From positions 1 to 34,998 of the forward strand of contig DATFQY010000201.1 of NCBI GenBank assembly GCA_035263845.1: a stretch of 34,998 nucleotides of DNA, written 5' to 3'. Below, one piece after another: positions 15,907-23,979 of the stretch (the stretch's first letter is position 1; each line of letters starts with the position of its first letter). The notes under the pieces were generated by a model. That model was not told the origin of the DNA. It worked only from the letters and a program-made list of their open reading frames with translations, and did no database searches. The stretch is from JAWOLE01 sp035263845. Lineage in GTDB: Bacteria > Acidobacteriota > Thermoanaerobaculia > UBA5066 > Gp7-AA6. A program made the translations under genes and the position numbers.

Positions 15907-16955
15907 CCGCCCGAGCTCGCCTTTCGCAGGACGACGTCCCACTCCGGGCCGATCCACTGGAGGGCTTCGCGGACGAGCGGCAGGCGCGACCCGATCGAGA
16001 AGACCTTCGCGGCCGCTCGGCGCAGGGGAGGGAGATCCGCGACGGACTCCGCCGTCAGCTTCGGGAGGCGGGCCGACACGGAGGGAAAGTTCCGGCCCGC
16101 CATCGTGATCAGCTCGCGGCGCGAGACGAGCCAGATGTTCTCGAACTTCGCCCCGCGCCGCCAGCGCACATAGCGCCTCTGCCACTTCCTGGGCAGGTAG
16201 CCGACGCCGAGGAGGTCCACGTGCGGCTCGGGGGCGACCGAGTAGCGATTGACGGTGTTCAGGATGAAGAGACCGCCGGGCTTCAAGATCCGCTCCGTCT
16301 GCCCAAGGAGGATGGCCTGGATCCGGGCGAACTCGAAGGTCCCGAGGGAGAACGCGGCGTCGAAGAAGCCGGTCGGAAACGGAGGCGTCTCGGCGCAAGC
16401 GCAAACGAGCGCCGGCTCGGGAAGCCCCCGGTCGCGGAAGCGGCGCCGCGAGAGGTGAAGCCAGCGCATCGCGATGTCCAGGCCGACGGTCCGTCCGAAG
16501 CGGCCTTGCGCGGCGGCGAGGAGGTTGCCGGTCCCGGATCCGATGTCGAGGACCGTCGCGGATCCCGCGTCCCGCAAGCCCTCCCGCTCGGCGAGGTCGA
16601 GGATTCGTTTCGCTCTTTCCTCTCCGCGAAGAGCGTTCGCGACGAACGTCGCGCGCAGGGGCTCCGGCGTCTCCCCGCTCCAGCTCCAGTACCGCTCGAG
16701 CAACCGCGGGAAGTCCAGCGTGTCGAGGTTCTCCAGCACCCGGTCGGTCCGCTCGCGGTCCGCGTCGAAGTCGAGATAGGGGTCCGGGAAGATTCGGAAA
16801 TCCGGGATGCCGGCGTGCAATCGGAAGTCCCGGCGACACCCATGCGGGCAGCGGTAACCCCAGTCGAAGACCAGGAGCTCGCCGCGGCAGCCGGGGCAGA
16901 CGAAGGGAAGGTCCTCGAGGGAGGGGAGAAGGCCCGCCGGCTGGGCCTTCTTCAC
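15903..16955 (-). CDS. SAM-dependent methyltransferase with N-terminal zinc ribbon
   Basis: A 350-aa class I methyltransferase. Residues ~18-45 form a four-Cys ribbon (CPGCRGELL...RCPHGC), like the Trm112-type lead-in of several methyltransferases in glycan clusters. The Rossmann core has motif I VLDIGSGTGN, then VGLDIAMRW, FFDAAFSLGTFEF and LKPGGLFILNTV. The C-terminal ~130 residues are basic with an amphipathic hydrophobic helix, suggesting membrane association. The GTG start overlaps the radical SAM stop (GTGA). It could methylate a sugar or a lipid/quinone; context favours the glycan. Confidence 0.85.
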   Translation of the reverse strand: MKKAQPAGLLPSLEDLPFVCPGCRGELLVFDWGYRCPHGCRRDFRLHAGIPDFRIFPDPYLDFDADRERTDRVLENLDTLDFPRLLERYWSWSGETPEPLRATFVANALRGEERAKRILDLAEREGLRDAGSATVLDIGSGTGNLLAAAQGRFGRTVGLDIAMRWLHLSRRRFRDRGLPEPALVCACAETPPFPTGFFDAAFSLGTFEFARIQAILLGQTERILKPGGLFILNTVNRYSVAPEPHVDLLGVGYLPRKWQRRYVRWRRGAKFENIWLVSRRELITMAGRNFPSVSARLPKLTAESVADLPPLRRAAAKVFSIGSRLPLVREALQWIGPEWDVVLRKASSGG

Positions 16956-18088
16956 GCGCGGAAGGGAGCCGCGTCGGGCATCGGCCGCGCCCGCTCGTAC
17001 TCCTCTTCGGTGGGCGCCTTGACCCAGGGCCGCGCCCCGGCGGCGGCGCGGGCGAGCTCGCCGGGCTGGAAGACGACGCTCGGCCAGAGGAAGACCTCGT
17101 TGGTGCAGTGGCACATCCTCGCCGCGATCTCCTCGCGAAGCTTCTCCGCCCGCGGCGAATCCCAGATCTCGCGGAAGGTGTTCTTCCGCAGGTTGCCGAT
17201 CGGCGGATGGTTCTCGCAGACGGACACGTCGCCGTTGGCGTAGACGACCCCCGTCAGGTTCCCGGCGGTGCAGGCGACGAACTGCGAGTCCGTCTCGATC
17301 GTCTTTCGCTTGGCCCACTGGAGCATCGGCTCGACGATCCCGCCAAACCGTCCCTCCTCGCGGTCCTTCCAGACCGACGCGCTGTAGCGGTAGAGCTCCT
17401 GGTACTGATCCAGCGCCGGGCCCTGGAGCCCCGGGTTCTTTCGGTCGCCGCGGATGACGGCGAGGTTGTGGTGGTCCATCGCGGGGCATCGGTCGTGGAG
17501 GAACTTCGTCAGCCGGCGAAGCTCGGGGATGTTCTCGTTGGTCGCCGTCCCGATCGAATGGATCCGCAGGCGCGGGTCGTCCTCCTGGAGGCGTGCCAGC
17601 ATCTCGTAGGTCTTCATCGCGCGGTCGAAGGACTCGGAGCTTCCGCGGAAGCGGTTGTGGTACTCCGGCATCCCGTCCAGCGACAGCTCGCAGACGAAGA
17701 GCCGGAGCGACTTCGATTCGAGGAGCTCCCGGACCTGCGTCTCGGTGCGATCCGTGAAAAAGCCGCTCGTCGGGACGTAGATCTGCTTGACGCCGTTGTT
17801 CTCGAGGAACAGCCTGCAGACTTTCGCGAAGTCCGGCCGGATGAACGGCTCGCCCCCGGAAAGGTTGAGGTTCTCGATCGGGCCGAGCTCCAGCGACAGC
17901 CTCTCCAGTTCCTCGAAGGTCAGGTCGTCTCTCTGATTGAGGTTGCGCCAGTAGAAGCAGTGCTCGCAGGTCAGGTTGCAGATCGAGTTGATGAACAGGA
18001 TCAGGAACGGCGGCGTCTCGCCCTGGCCGCGATGGAGCGCGGTCCGAGTGAGCCGAAGGTGCCGCGCGACGCGGGAAGGAAGAGACAC
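16952..18088 (-). CDS. Radical SAM protein with SPASM-like C-terminus
   Basis: A 378-aa first gene of the glycan operon. The cluster motif CNLTCEHC (C37, C41, C44) is followed by FYWRNLN and GGEPF. The C-terminal half holds CTAGNLTGVVYANGDVSVCE and CHCTNEV, a shortened SPASM-like auxiliary-cluster region. It is a paralogue of the gene at 149-1234. The GTG at 18088 was chosen because it is the last start codon before the core and only 39 bp separate it from the divergent rnr. The frame open up to 19837 is antisense to rnr and not coding. The substrate is unknown; its position as first gene of a glycosyltransferase/flippase operon suggests it modifies the glycan, its lipid carrier or a peptide to which the glycan is attached. 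Confidence 0.87.
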   Translation of the reverse strand: MSLPSRVARHLRLTRTALHRGQGETPPFLILFINSICNLTCEHCFYWRNLNQRDDLTFEELERLSLELGPIENLNLSGGEPFIRPDFAKVCRLFLENNGVKQIYVPTSGFFTDRTETQVRELLESKSLRLFVCELSLDGMPEYHNRFRGSSESFDRAMKTYEMLARLQEDDPRLRIHSIGTATNENIPELRRLTKFLHDRCPAMDHHNLAVIRGDRKNPGLQGPALDQYQELYRYSASVWKDREEGRFGGIVEPMLQWAKRKTIETDSQFVACTAGNLTGVVYANGDVSVCENHPPIGNLRKNTFREIWDSPRAEKLREEIAARMCHCTNEVFLWPSVVFQPGELARAAAGARPWVKAPTEEEYERARPMPDAAPFRA

Positions 18089-18098
18089 GAAGCCTGGA

Positions 18099-18120
18099 AT
18101 TTTAGCAGGCAAGATAGACT
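18099..18120. promoter_or_regulatory. Compact divergent promoter between the glycan operon and rnr
   Basis: The 39-bp gap holds TAAAAT on the minus strand (18104-18099), 10 nt before the GTG at 18088, and TAGACT on the plus strand (18115-18120), 7 nt before the GTG at 18128. Both would give leaderless or near-leaderless mRNAs. The two -10 boxes are only 10 bp apart, so the promoters probably compete. Confidence 0.4.
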
Positions 18121-18127
18121 GCCGCGC

Positions 18128-20317
18128 GTGTTGCCGCGGGATTCGGAGATCCTCGAGAGGCTCCGACAGAAGGGCTCGAGGGTTCTTTCCTTCCAGGATC
18201 TCGCGAAGGCGTTCCGGGTCCGGGAAGAGGACGAGGACGCGTTCCGGGAGGGGCTCGACCGGCTGGAGCGCAAGGGCGAGGTCGCGCGGGTCCGCGGGGA
18301 AAAGTACTCGGCCATCGAGTTCTCCAGCCTGACGTCGGGCCGGTTGACCGTCCGGACCGAGGGGTACGGGTTCGTTCTCGTTCCGGGCGGCGCGGACCTC
18401 TTCATCCCCCGGTCGGGGATGCACGGCGCGATGGACGGCGACACCGTTCTGGCGCGCGAGGAGCGCACCCGGGCGGCCGGGCGGGGGCGCGAGCCCGAGA
18501 GGATCTCCGGGACGGTCGTGAAGGTCCTGGAGCGCGCCCGCGAGCGCGTCGTCGGGCGGATGGACACCGAGGAAGGCAAGCGGGTCGTCCTTCCATACGA
18601 TCCGAAGATCGACGCGGTCATCCGGATCGCGGAGGGGAAGACCCGGGGGGCGCGGGTGGGCGAGATCGTCGAGGCGCGGCTGACTTCCTACCCGGACGCG
18701 CGGCGAATCGCCCACGGCGTCGTCGAGGAGCGGATCGGTTTCCTGGGCGAGCCCGGCGTGGACATCGAGATCGTGCTCCGCTCCCACGGCCTGCCGCCGC
18801 GGTTCCCGCAGCCGGTCGTGGAGGAATCGGAAGCCTTTCCGGAAGAGGTCGCCGAGGACGACCTGCTCGGCCGCCGCGACTTCCGCGACCACCGCATCGT
18901 GACGATCGACGGCGAGACCGCCAAGGACTTCGACGACGCCGTCGAGGTCGAGCGCCTTCCTAACGGCTACCGCCTCGGCGTCCACATCGCGGACGTTTCC
19001 CATTACGTCGCCGAAGCAACGGCGCTGGACGACGAGGCGCTCTCCCGAGGCACGTCCGTGTACTTTCCGGGGCGGGTCCTTCCGATGCTCCCCGAGCGGC
19101 TCTCCAACGGGCTCTGCTCGCTGAATCCGCGCGTGGACCGGCTGGTCCTCTCGGCGATCCTCGAGACGGACGCGAAGGGCCGCGTCACGAAGTCCGAGTT
19201 CGTGAAGGGCGTGATCCGGAGCGCCCACCGCATGACCTACACGGAGGTCGCCCGCCTCCTGGAAACGAAGCCGACCGCCGCCGACCAGAGCCGCTACGGG
19301 CCGATCCTCGAGGACTTCCGGACGATGGGCGAACTCGCCGCGACCCTGCGAAGGAGGCGCGAGGCGCGGGGCTCGATTGACTTCGACCTGCCGGACGCGG
19401 ACGTCGTGCTCGACGACGAGGGGCTGGTCGTCGGGATCGTCCCGGAGTCGCGCAACGTCGCCCACCGCTTGATCGAGGAGTTCATGCTCGCGGCCAACGA
19501 GGCGGTGGCGAAGAAGCTCCTCTTCTCCAAGCAGCCGGCGATCTACCGCGTGCACGACCGGCCCGACCCGGACCGCCTCGTGGACCTGCGCGAGGTCCTC
19601 GAGGGCTTTGGATATGAGCTGAAGGGCGACCTGGAGGAAGTCCCGCCTTCGGCCTTCCAGAAGCTGTTGAAGCAGATCGAGGGGAAACCCGAGGAGCGGC
19701 TCCTCTCCGACCTCCTGCTGCGCGCCCAGCGCAAGGCCCTCTACAGCGCGGAGTGCCGCGGGCACTACGCTCTGGCCGCGCCGTATTACTGCCACTTCAC
19801 CTCGCCGATCCGGCGCTACCCGGACTTGATCGTCCACCGCCAGCTCACGCGGCTTCTCGAGGACGGACGTCCCGTCGCCGCGAAGGACTTCGAGTCCGTC
19901 AACGAGCGCCTGGCCGAGATGGCCGCTCTCTCATCGGAGCGGGAGCGCCGCGCCGAGCAGGCGGAGCGGGAGAGCCTTCTCTGGAAGAAGATCGTGTTCA
20001 TGAAGGACAAGATCGGCCGCGAGTTCGATGCCTTCGTGACCGGTGTGGCATCATTCGGTCTCTTCGTGACGCTGAAGGATTTTTTCGTCGAGGGGCTGGT
20101 GCCCATCTCCGCTCTTGGTGCGGACTTCTTCGTCTACGAGGAGAAGCAGCACCGTCTCCGAGGGAGGTCGAGCGGACAGATCTACAGGTTGGGAGATTCG
20201 GTGAGGGTGCTCCTGTCGGCCATCGACGAAGTGCGTCGGCGGCTGGACTTCCGGCTGCCGGGCGAGCCCGGGCGGATTCCTTCTTATCGGCGACGGACCG
20301 GGAGGCCCGCACGGTGA
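18128..20317 (+). CDS. rnr: Ribonuclease R (3'-5' exoribonuclease)
   Basis: A 729-aa RNase II/R family enzyme. An N-terminal winged-helix part (about 5-65) and cold-shock-like RNA-binding domains precede the RNB catalytic domain. That domain has DGETAKDFDDAV (about 261-272), which carries the magnesium-binding aspartates, then YRLGVHIADVSHYV and LPMLPERLSNGLCSLNP. HYCHFTSPIRRYPDL-type residues follow (YYCHFTSPIRRYPD), then a C-terminal S1 domain (about 625-710). It degrades structured RNA and takes part in RNA quality control. The length suits RNase R (E. coli 813 aa) rather than RNase II. The start is GTG 18128 (TTG 18131 is an alternative). The stop overlaps the next gene (GTGA). Confidence 0.95.
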   Translation: MLPRDSEILERLRQKGSRVLSFQDLAKAFRVREEDEDAFREGLDRLERKGEVARVRGEKYSAIEFSSLTSGRLTVRTEGYGFVLVPGGADLFIPRSGMHGAMDGDTVLAREERTRAAGRGREPERISGTVVKVLERARERVVGRMDTEEGKRVVLPYDPKIDAVIRIAEGKTRGARVGEIVEARLTSYPDARRIAHGVVEERIGFLGEPGVDIEIVLRSHGLPPRFPQPVVEESEAFPEEVAEDDLLGRRDFRDHRIVTIDGETAKDFDDAVEVERLPNGYRLGVHIADVSHYVAEATALDDEALSRGTSVYFPGRVLPMLPERLSNGLCSLNPRVDRLVLSAILETDAKGRVTKSEFVKGVIRSAHRMTYTEVARLLETKPTAADQSRYGPILEDFRTMGELAATLRRRREARGSIDFDLPDADVVLDDEGLVVGIVPESRNVAHRLIEEFMLAANEAVAKKLLFSKQPAIYRVHDRPDPDRLVDLREVLEGFGYELKGDLEEVPPSAFQKLLKQIEGKPEERLLSDLLLRAQRKALYSAECRGHYALAAPYYCHFTSPIRRYPDLIVHRQLTRLLEDGRPVAAKDFESVNERLAEMAALSSERERRAEQAERESLLWKKIVFMKDKIGREFDAFVTGVASFGLFVTLKDFFVEGLVPISALGADFFVYEEKQHRLRGRSSGQIYRLGDSVRVLLSAIDEVRRRLDFRLPGEPGRIPSYRRRTGRPAR

Positions 20318-20835
20318 GACGCGCGTGGCCGTGTCTCCTGGCGGCGCTCGCGCTCGCGGCGGCCGCGTGCGGCGAGAAGGGGCGTCCCGAGCCGGGGATC
20401 CAGATGGCGGTCTCGCACGAGCGCGAGGAGGGACCGGAAAGCGGAGGAGGAGGCGAAGGGCAGCCGAAGATTCCGAACAAGCTCGTCGTGCCGCCGGAGG
20501 TGGAGAAGAGCTACTCGGCGATCCGCCTGGCCTGGAAGAACTCGCAGACGGGGAAGGAGGGGCAGCTCGACGTACCGCTCGGCGGGTCGGCGCGGGTGCC
20601 GGAGTCCGAGATGGAGGTGCGGGCGGACGTGTTCCTGCCGGCGTTCACGATGAAGGGGGACGCGATCACCTCTCAGGGAACCGAGCCCACCAATCCGGCC
20701 GCGCGCATCAGCGTCACCGACCAGGGCAAAGAAGTCTTCAGCGGCTGGATCTTCACCAACTATCCGGACGTCCACCCCTTCCAGCATCCCCGCTACTCCC
20801 TACTCCTCGCCGGCGGCGTCAAGAAGGGCGGTTAA
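20314..20835 (+). CDS. DUF2155-family lipoprotein
   Basis: A 173-aa secreted lipoprotein with signal peptide RRAWPCLLAALALAAAAC (lipid Cys directly before GEKG). A flexible Gly/Glu-rich stretch follows, then a domain with VFLPAFTMKG, ITSQGTEPTNPAARISV and VFSGWIFTNYPDVHPFQHP. These match what I recall of DUF2155: a conserved NPA segment, a GW(I/L)F motif and a HPFQHP end. Function is unknown. The GTG start at 20314 overlaps the rnr stop, so it is translated with RNase R, although a lipoprotein and an RNase have no evident common role. A 48-bp gap with its own -10-like box precedes der. Confidence 0.8.
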   Translation: MRRAWPCLLAALALAAAACGEKGRPEPGIQMAVSHEREEGPESGGGGEGQPKIPNKLVVPPEVEKSYSAIRLAWKNSQTGKEGQLDVPLGGSARVPESEMEVRADVFLPAFTMKGDAITSQGTEPTNPAARISVTDQGKEVFSGWIFTNYPDVHPFQHPRYSLLLAGGVKKGG

Positions 20836-20867
20836 GAGGCCTCGGTTTCCCGTGCCTTTGGGCGCGT

Positions 20868-20873
20868 TACGAT
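20868..20873 (+). promoter_or_regulatory. Candidate -10 element (TACGAT) for der
   Basis: TACGAT ends 10 nt before the der ATG at 20884. There is no Shine-Dalgarno sequence in the gap. It fits the TANNNT-leaderless pattern seen at other genes in the window. Confidence 0.35.
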
Positions 20874-20883
20874 CCGCGCGGTC

Positions 20884-22263
20884 ATGAAGCGGTTCACCGT
20901 GGTCATTGCGGGACGGCCCAACGTCGGCAAGTCGGCGCTGTTCAACAAGCTTCTTCGTCGAAGGCGCTCCCTCGTCCACGACCTGCCGGGGATGACGAGG
21001 GACGTGCTGGAGGCTCAGGCGGAGCTTCCCGACGGGCGGCCCTACCGGTTGGTGGACACGGGCGGGTTCGACCCGGAGGGGCGGGAAGAGATCCCGAAGG
21101 CGGTGAGGGAGAAGGCGCTCGCGGCGATCCGGCGCGCGGACCTGGTGGTTCTGGTCATGGACGCGTCCGCCGGCGTCCTGCCGGGCGACCGGGCCGCGGC
21201 GCGCGCGATCCGCGAGGCGGGTGCCCGGACCGTCGTCGCCGCGAACAAGATCGACCGGCGTGAGGGGAGCGAGGGAGAGGTCGAGGCCTGGGAGCTGGGC
21301 TTCGACGAGGTCTACGGAGTCTCGGCCGAGCACAACACCGGAGTAGATGACATCCAGGCCGCGATCGCGGAGAGGATGGGCGGCGCGGTCGGTGAAGCGA
21401 CTGGCGGCGGCGAAACGCCGGAGGACGGCGAGGCCGGGGAATCCAGAAAGGAAGTCGCCCTGGCGGTCGTGGGAAGACCCAACGTCGGCAAGTCGTCTCT
21501 CGTCAACGCGCTTCTGGGCGAAGAGCGCACGATCGTCTCCGATCTGCCCGGGACGACCCGGGACGCCGTGGACGTGACGCTGGAGAGGGGCGGCACTCGC
21601 TTCCGCCTGGTGGACACCGCCGGGATCCGGCGCAAGGGGCGCACCGAGCGGGGACCGGAGGTGCTGTCGGTCGTCTCGGCCCGCAAGCGCATCGAGGAGT
21701 CCGACGTGGCGCTGCTCGTCCTGGACGCGAACGAAGGGGTCACCGCGCAGGACGCCACGGTCGCCTCGGCGGCCTGGGAAGCCGGAAAGGGGCTCGTCCT
21801 CGTCGCCAACAAGTGGGACCTCGCTGGCCGGCCGGGCGAGGAGGCGGCGAAGGAGTTCCGCCGGTCCGTCGAAGACCGGCTCCCCTTCGCAGCGCATGCG
21901 CCGCTTCTTCTGATCTCGGCGAAGACGAAGCGGGGGATCTCGCGGGTACTGCCCGCCGCTACGGACGTGGCAGCGAACCGGCGGCGCCGGATCTCGACAG
22001 GGGAGCTGAACCGGGTCCTCGGCCGGGCGCTGCGCGACAAGGCGCCGCGCACCGCGTCCGGCGGCAAGCTCAAGGTCTTCTACGTCGCCCAGACCGGGGC
22101 CGCGCCGCCGACCTTCACCCTTGTGGCGAGCCGCGAGGAGGCGCTCCACTTCTCCGAGTCCCGGCGAGTCGAGAACATCCTCCGCGGCGCTGCCGACTTC
22201 TCGGGCGTCCCGATCCGAATCTCGGTCCGGGAGCGCTCACAAAGAAAAGGCGATTCGCGCTAA
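20884..22263 (+). CDS. der: Ribosome biogenesis GTPase Der (EngA)
   Basis: A 459-aa protein with two tandem GTPase domains. The first has GRPNVGKS (10-17), DLPGMTRD, DTGG and NKID (121-124). The second has GRPNVGKS (197-204), DLPGTTRD, DTAGIRRKGR and NKWD. A ~30-residue acidic, Gly-rich linker joins them, and a C-terminal KH-like domain follows (GGKLKVFYVAQTGAAPPTF), typical of EngA. It is essential for 50S subunit maturation. All G1-G4 motifs are intact in both domains, and the length is typical (E. coli 490 aa). The stop codon TAA at 22261 is also part of a -10-like box for the next gene. Confidence 0.97.
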   Translation: MKRFTVVIAGRPNVGKSALFNKLLRRRRSLVHDLPGMTRDVLEAQAELPDGRPYRLVDTGGFDPEGREEIPKAVREKALAAIRRADLVVLVMDASAGVLPGDRAAARAIREAGARTVVAANKIDRREGSEGEVEAWELGFDEVYGVSAEHNTGVDDIQAAIAERMGGAVGEATGGGETPEDGEAGESRKEVALAVVGRPNVGKSSLVNALLGEERTIVSDLPGTTRDAVDVTLERGGTRFRLVDTAGIRRKGRTERGPEVLSVVSARKRIEESDVALLVLDANEGVTAQDATVASAAWEAGKGLVLVANKWDLAGRPGEEAAKEFRRSVEDRLPFAAHAPLLLISAKTKRGISRVLPAATDVAANRRRRISTGELNRVLGRALRDKAPRTASGGKLKVFYVAQTGAAPPTFTLVASREEALHFSESRRVENILRGAADFSGVPIRISVRERSQRKGDSR

Positions 22264-22266
22264 AGT
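22261..22266 (+). promoter_or_regulatory. Candidate -10 element (TAAAGT) overlapping the der stop
   Basis: TAAAGT begins with the der stop codon and ends 8 nt before the GTG at 22275. A leaderless start for the MerR gene is possible. A short AAGG upstream of the GTG is a weak alternative ribosome site. Confidence 0.35.
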
Positions 22267-22274
22267 AAAGGCCG

Positions 22275-22793
22275 GTGAAGTCGGAACCGGAGTTCTACAA
22301 GCCTGCCGAGGCCTGCCGCATCGCCGAGGTCGCTCCGTACGTCCTTCGCTACTGGGAAACGGAATTCCCCGCGCTCTCCGAGGGAAAGGAGAAGGGCGCC
22401 GCGAAGCTCTACTCCTCGCGCGACGTCAAGATCATCGCGCGCATCCGGGAGCTCCTCTACGACGAGGGCTTCACCGTCGCGGGCGCGAAGAAACGTCTCG
22501 AGGCAGAGATCGCCGAGGGCCGGTTCGACGACGGACTGAAGAGCGCGCCGCCGCCCGCCGTGCAGAAGGCGGCAGCGGCTGCGAAGCCGCCGCCGCCCGC
22601 GAAAACGCCCGCATCCGCCAAACCGGCGCCTCCGCCCGAGCTCGCCGAGCCAGCCTTTCTCACGGAGCCTGCCGTGTCGCCTCCCGCGAGAATGTCTCCG
22701 CCTCCTCCGCCTGCCGACTCCTTCGACCGCAAGCGGGTCGTGCGCGAGCTCAAGGACATCGTCCGTCTCCTCGACCGGGGCAGGAAGAAGTAG
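22275..22793 (+). CDS. MerR-type transcriptional regulator
   Basis: A 172-aa protein. Residues ~5-75 form a MerR winged helix: FYKPAEACRIAEVAPYVLRY (helix-turn-helix), then WETEFPAL, LYSSRDVKIIARIREL and EGFTVAGAKKRL. A long Ala/Pro/Lys-rich linker (about 90-150) and a short basic C-terminal helix (VVRELKDIVRLLDRGRKK) follow, with no metal-binding Cys. It is like the small MerR proteins found next to ihfA or housekeeping genes, not metal-responsive MerR. The target is unknown. Start GTG 22275, 11 bp after der. Confidence 0.85.
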   Translation: MKSEPEFYKPAEACRIAEVAPYVLRYWETEFPALSEGKEKGAAKLYSSRDVKIIARIRELLYDEGFTVAGAKKRLEAEIAEGRFDDGLKSAPPPAVQKAAAAAKPPPPAKTPASAKPAPPPELAEPAFLTEPAVSPPARMSPPPPPADSFDRKRVVRELKDIVRLLDRGRKK

Positions 22794-22802
22794 CCGGCCA
22801 TC

Positions 22803-23978
22803 ATGACAAGACCGTTTTCTGGGAAGTTGGTGGCGGCAGCTGTGGCCGGGGCTGTGCTTGCAGGGGCGGTCTCGGTTCTCGGCGTCTGCGGTCCCTTCAC
22901 CGACGTATCCGACGCAGTGTTCTGCCCGTTCGTTCTGGAGATCTTCTACCTCGGGATCACCACCGGGACGACGGCGACGACGTACGACCCGACTGGCAAC
23001 GTGACGCGGCTCCAGATGGCGGCGTTTCTCTCGCGGACCGTGGACGGGGTCCTCAAGCGAGGAAGCCGGAGAGCGGCTCTCGACCGATTCTGGACGTCGC
23101 AGAACGAGACGGTGCTGGGCCTGACCACGCTCCCGCCGGGGGCGCAGTGGGTCCAATCGGACGGGAAGGATCTCTGGGCCCCATCCTTCAATGGCAGCGG
23201 TGTGATCGTGCGAATTCAGGCGAGCGACGGCCGCCTCCTGGAGACCTGGACCGGCGCGACCTCCCCGGAGATGCCGCTCGTGGCCATGGGTCGGGTCTTC
23301 GCGGTGGGCTTCACCAGCCCGAACGGAAGCCTCTACCGGCTCGATCCTTCGCAGCCGGCCGGTTCGGTGACCACGGTCGCTTCCAACCTCGGTGACCGTT
23401 CCAATGGAATCGCCTTCGACGGAACCCGGATCTGGACGGCGAACTTCGGCGGTGGATCCAACGGAAGCGTCTCCATCGTAACCCCGAGCGCGTCGCTGCC
23501 GTGGACCGTGACGACCGTCACGACCGGCTTTACGAGCGCGTATGCCGCGCTCTTCGACGGCTCGAACGTCTGGGTCACCGACGCGGCCTCCAACAACCTT
23601 TTCAAGCTCGATGCGAACGGCGCGATCCTCCAGACCGTGACCACGGCCGGGGCCGCCCACCTCCCGGTCTTCGACGGGTCGAACATCTGGGTGCCGACGA
23701 GCGCCAGCTCCGTCACGGTCGTCCGTGCTTCGAGCGGAGCGGTCCTTTCGATCCTGACCGGAAACGGGCTCGGCACCGCGTACGCCGCGGCCTTCGACGG
23801 GGAGAGGGTCCTGATCACGAACATCTTCCAGGACCGGGTCAGCCTCTTCAAGGCGGCGGACCTTTCGCCGCTCGGCTCCTTCTCGACCGGGGCCTCGACG
23901 AACCCCCAGGGTGCCTGCAGCGACGGGTTGAACTTCTGGCTCATCTTCAACCTCCCCGACCAGCTCGCGAGGTTCTGA
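22803..23978 (+). CDS. Secreted SLH motif plus seven-repeat propeller protein (copy A)
   Basis: A 391-aa protein. A signal peptide (about 1-27) is followed directly by one S-layer-homology motif with two Cys (CGPFTDVSDAVFCPFVLEI ... NVTRLQMAAFLSR, about 29-82). The rest is a beta-propeller of about seven repeats, each centred on xFDGxxxW (SDGKDLW, FDGTRIW, FDGSNVW, FDGSNIW, FDGERVL, SDGLNFW), ending QLARF. SLH motifs bind cell-wall polymers, so the propeller should be displayed on the envelope. It is a paralogue of 29220-30380 and 31050-32198. The start codon follows the MerR stop by 9 bp with only a weak ribosome site. Convergent with the ABC permease (1-bp gap). Ligand unknown. Confidence 0.85.
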   Translation: MTRPFSGKLVAAAVAGAVLAGAVSVLGVCGPFTDVSDAVFCPFVLEIFYLGITTGTTATTYDPTGNVTRLQMAAFLSRTVDGVLKRGSRRAALDRFWTSQNETVLGLTTLPPGAQWVQSDGKDLWAPSFNGSGVIVRIQASDGRLLETWTGATSPEMPLVAMGRVFAVGFTSPNGSLYRLDPSQPAGSVTTVASNLGDRSNGIAFDGTRIWTANFGGGSNGSVSIVTPSASLPWTVTTVTTGFTSAYAALFDGSNVWVTDAASNNLFKLDANGAILQTVTTAGAAHLPVFDGSNIWVPTSASSVTVVRASSGAVLSILTGNGLGTAYAAAFDGERVLITNIFQDRVSLFKAADLSPLGSFSTGASTNPQGACSDGLNFWLIFNLPDQLARF

Positions 23979-23979
23979 G

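Noticed and set aside
18089..19837. N-terminal extension of the radical SAM gene
   Set aside because: It would run antisense through rnr; the radical SAM core begins shortly after GTG 18088, and rnr is certain.
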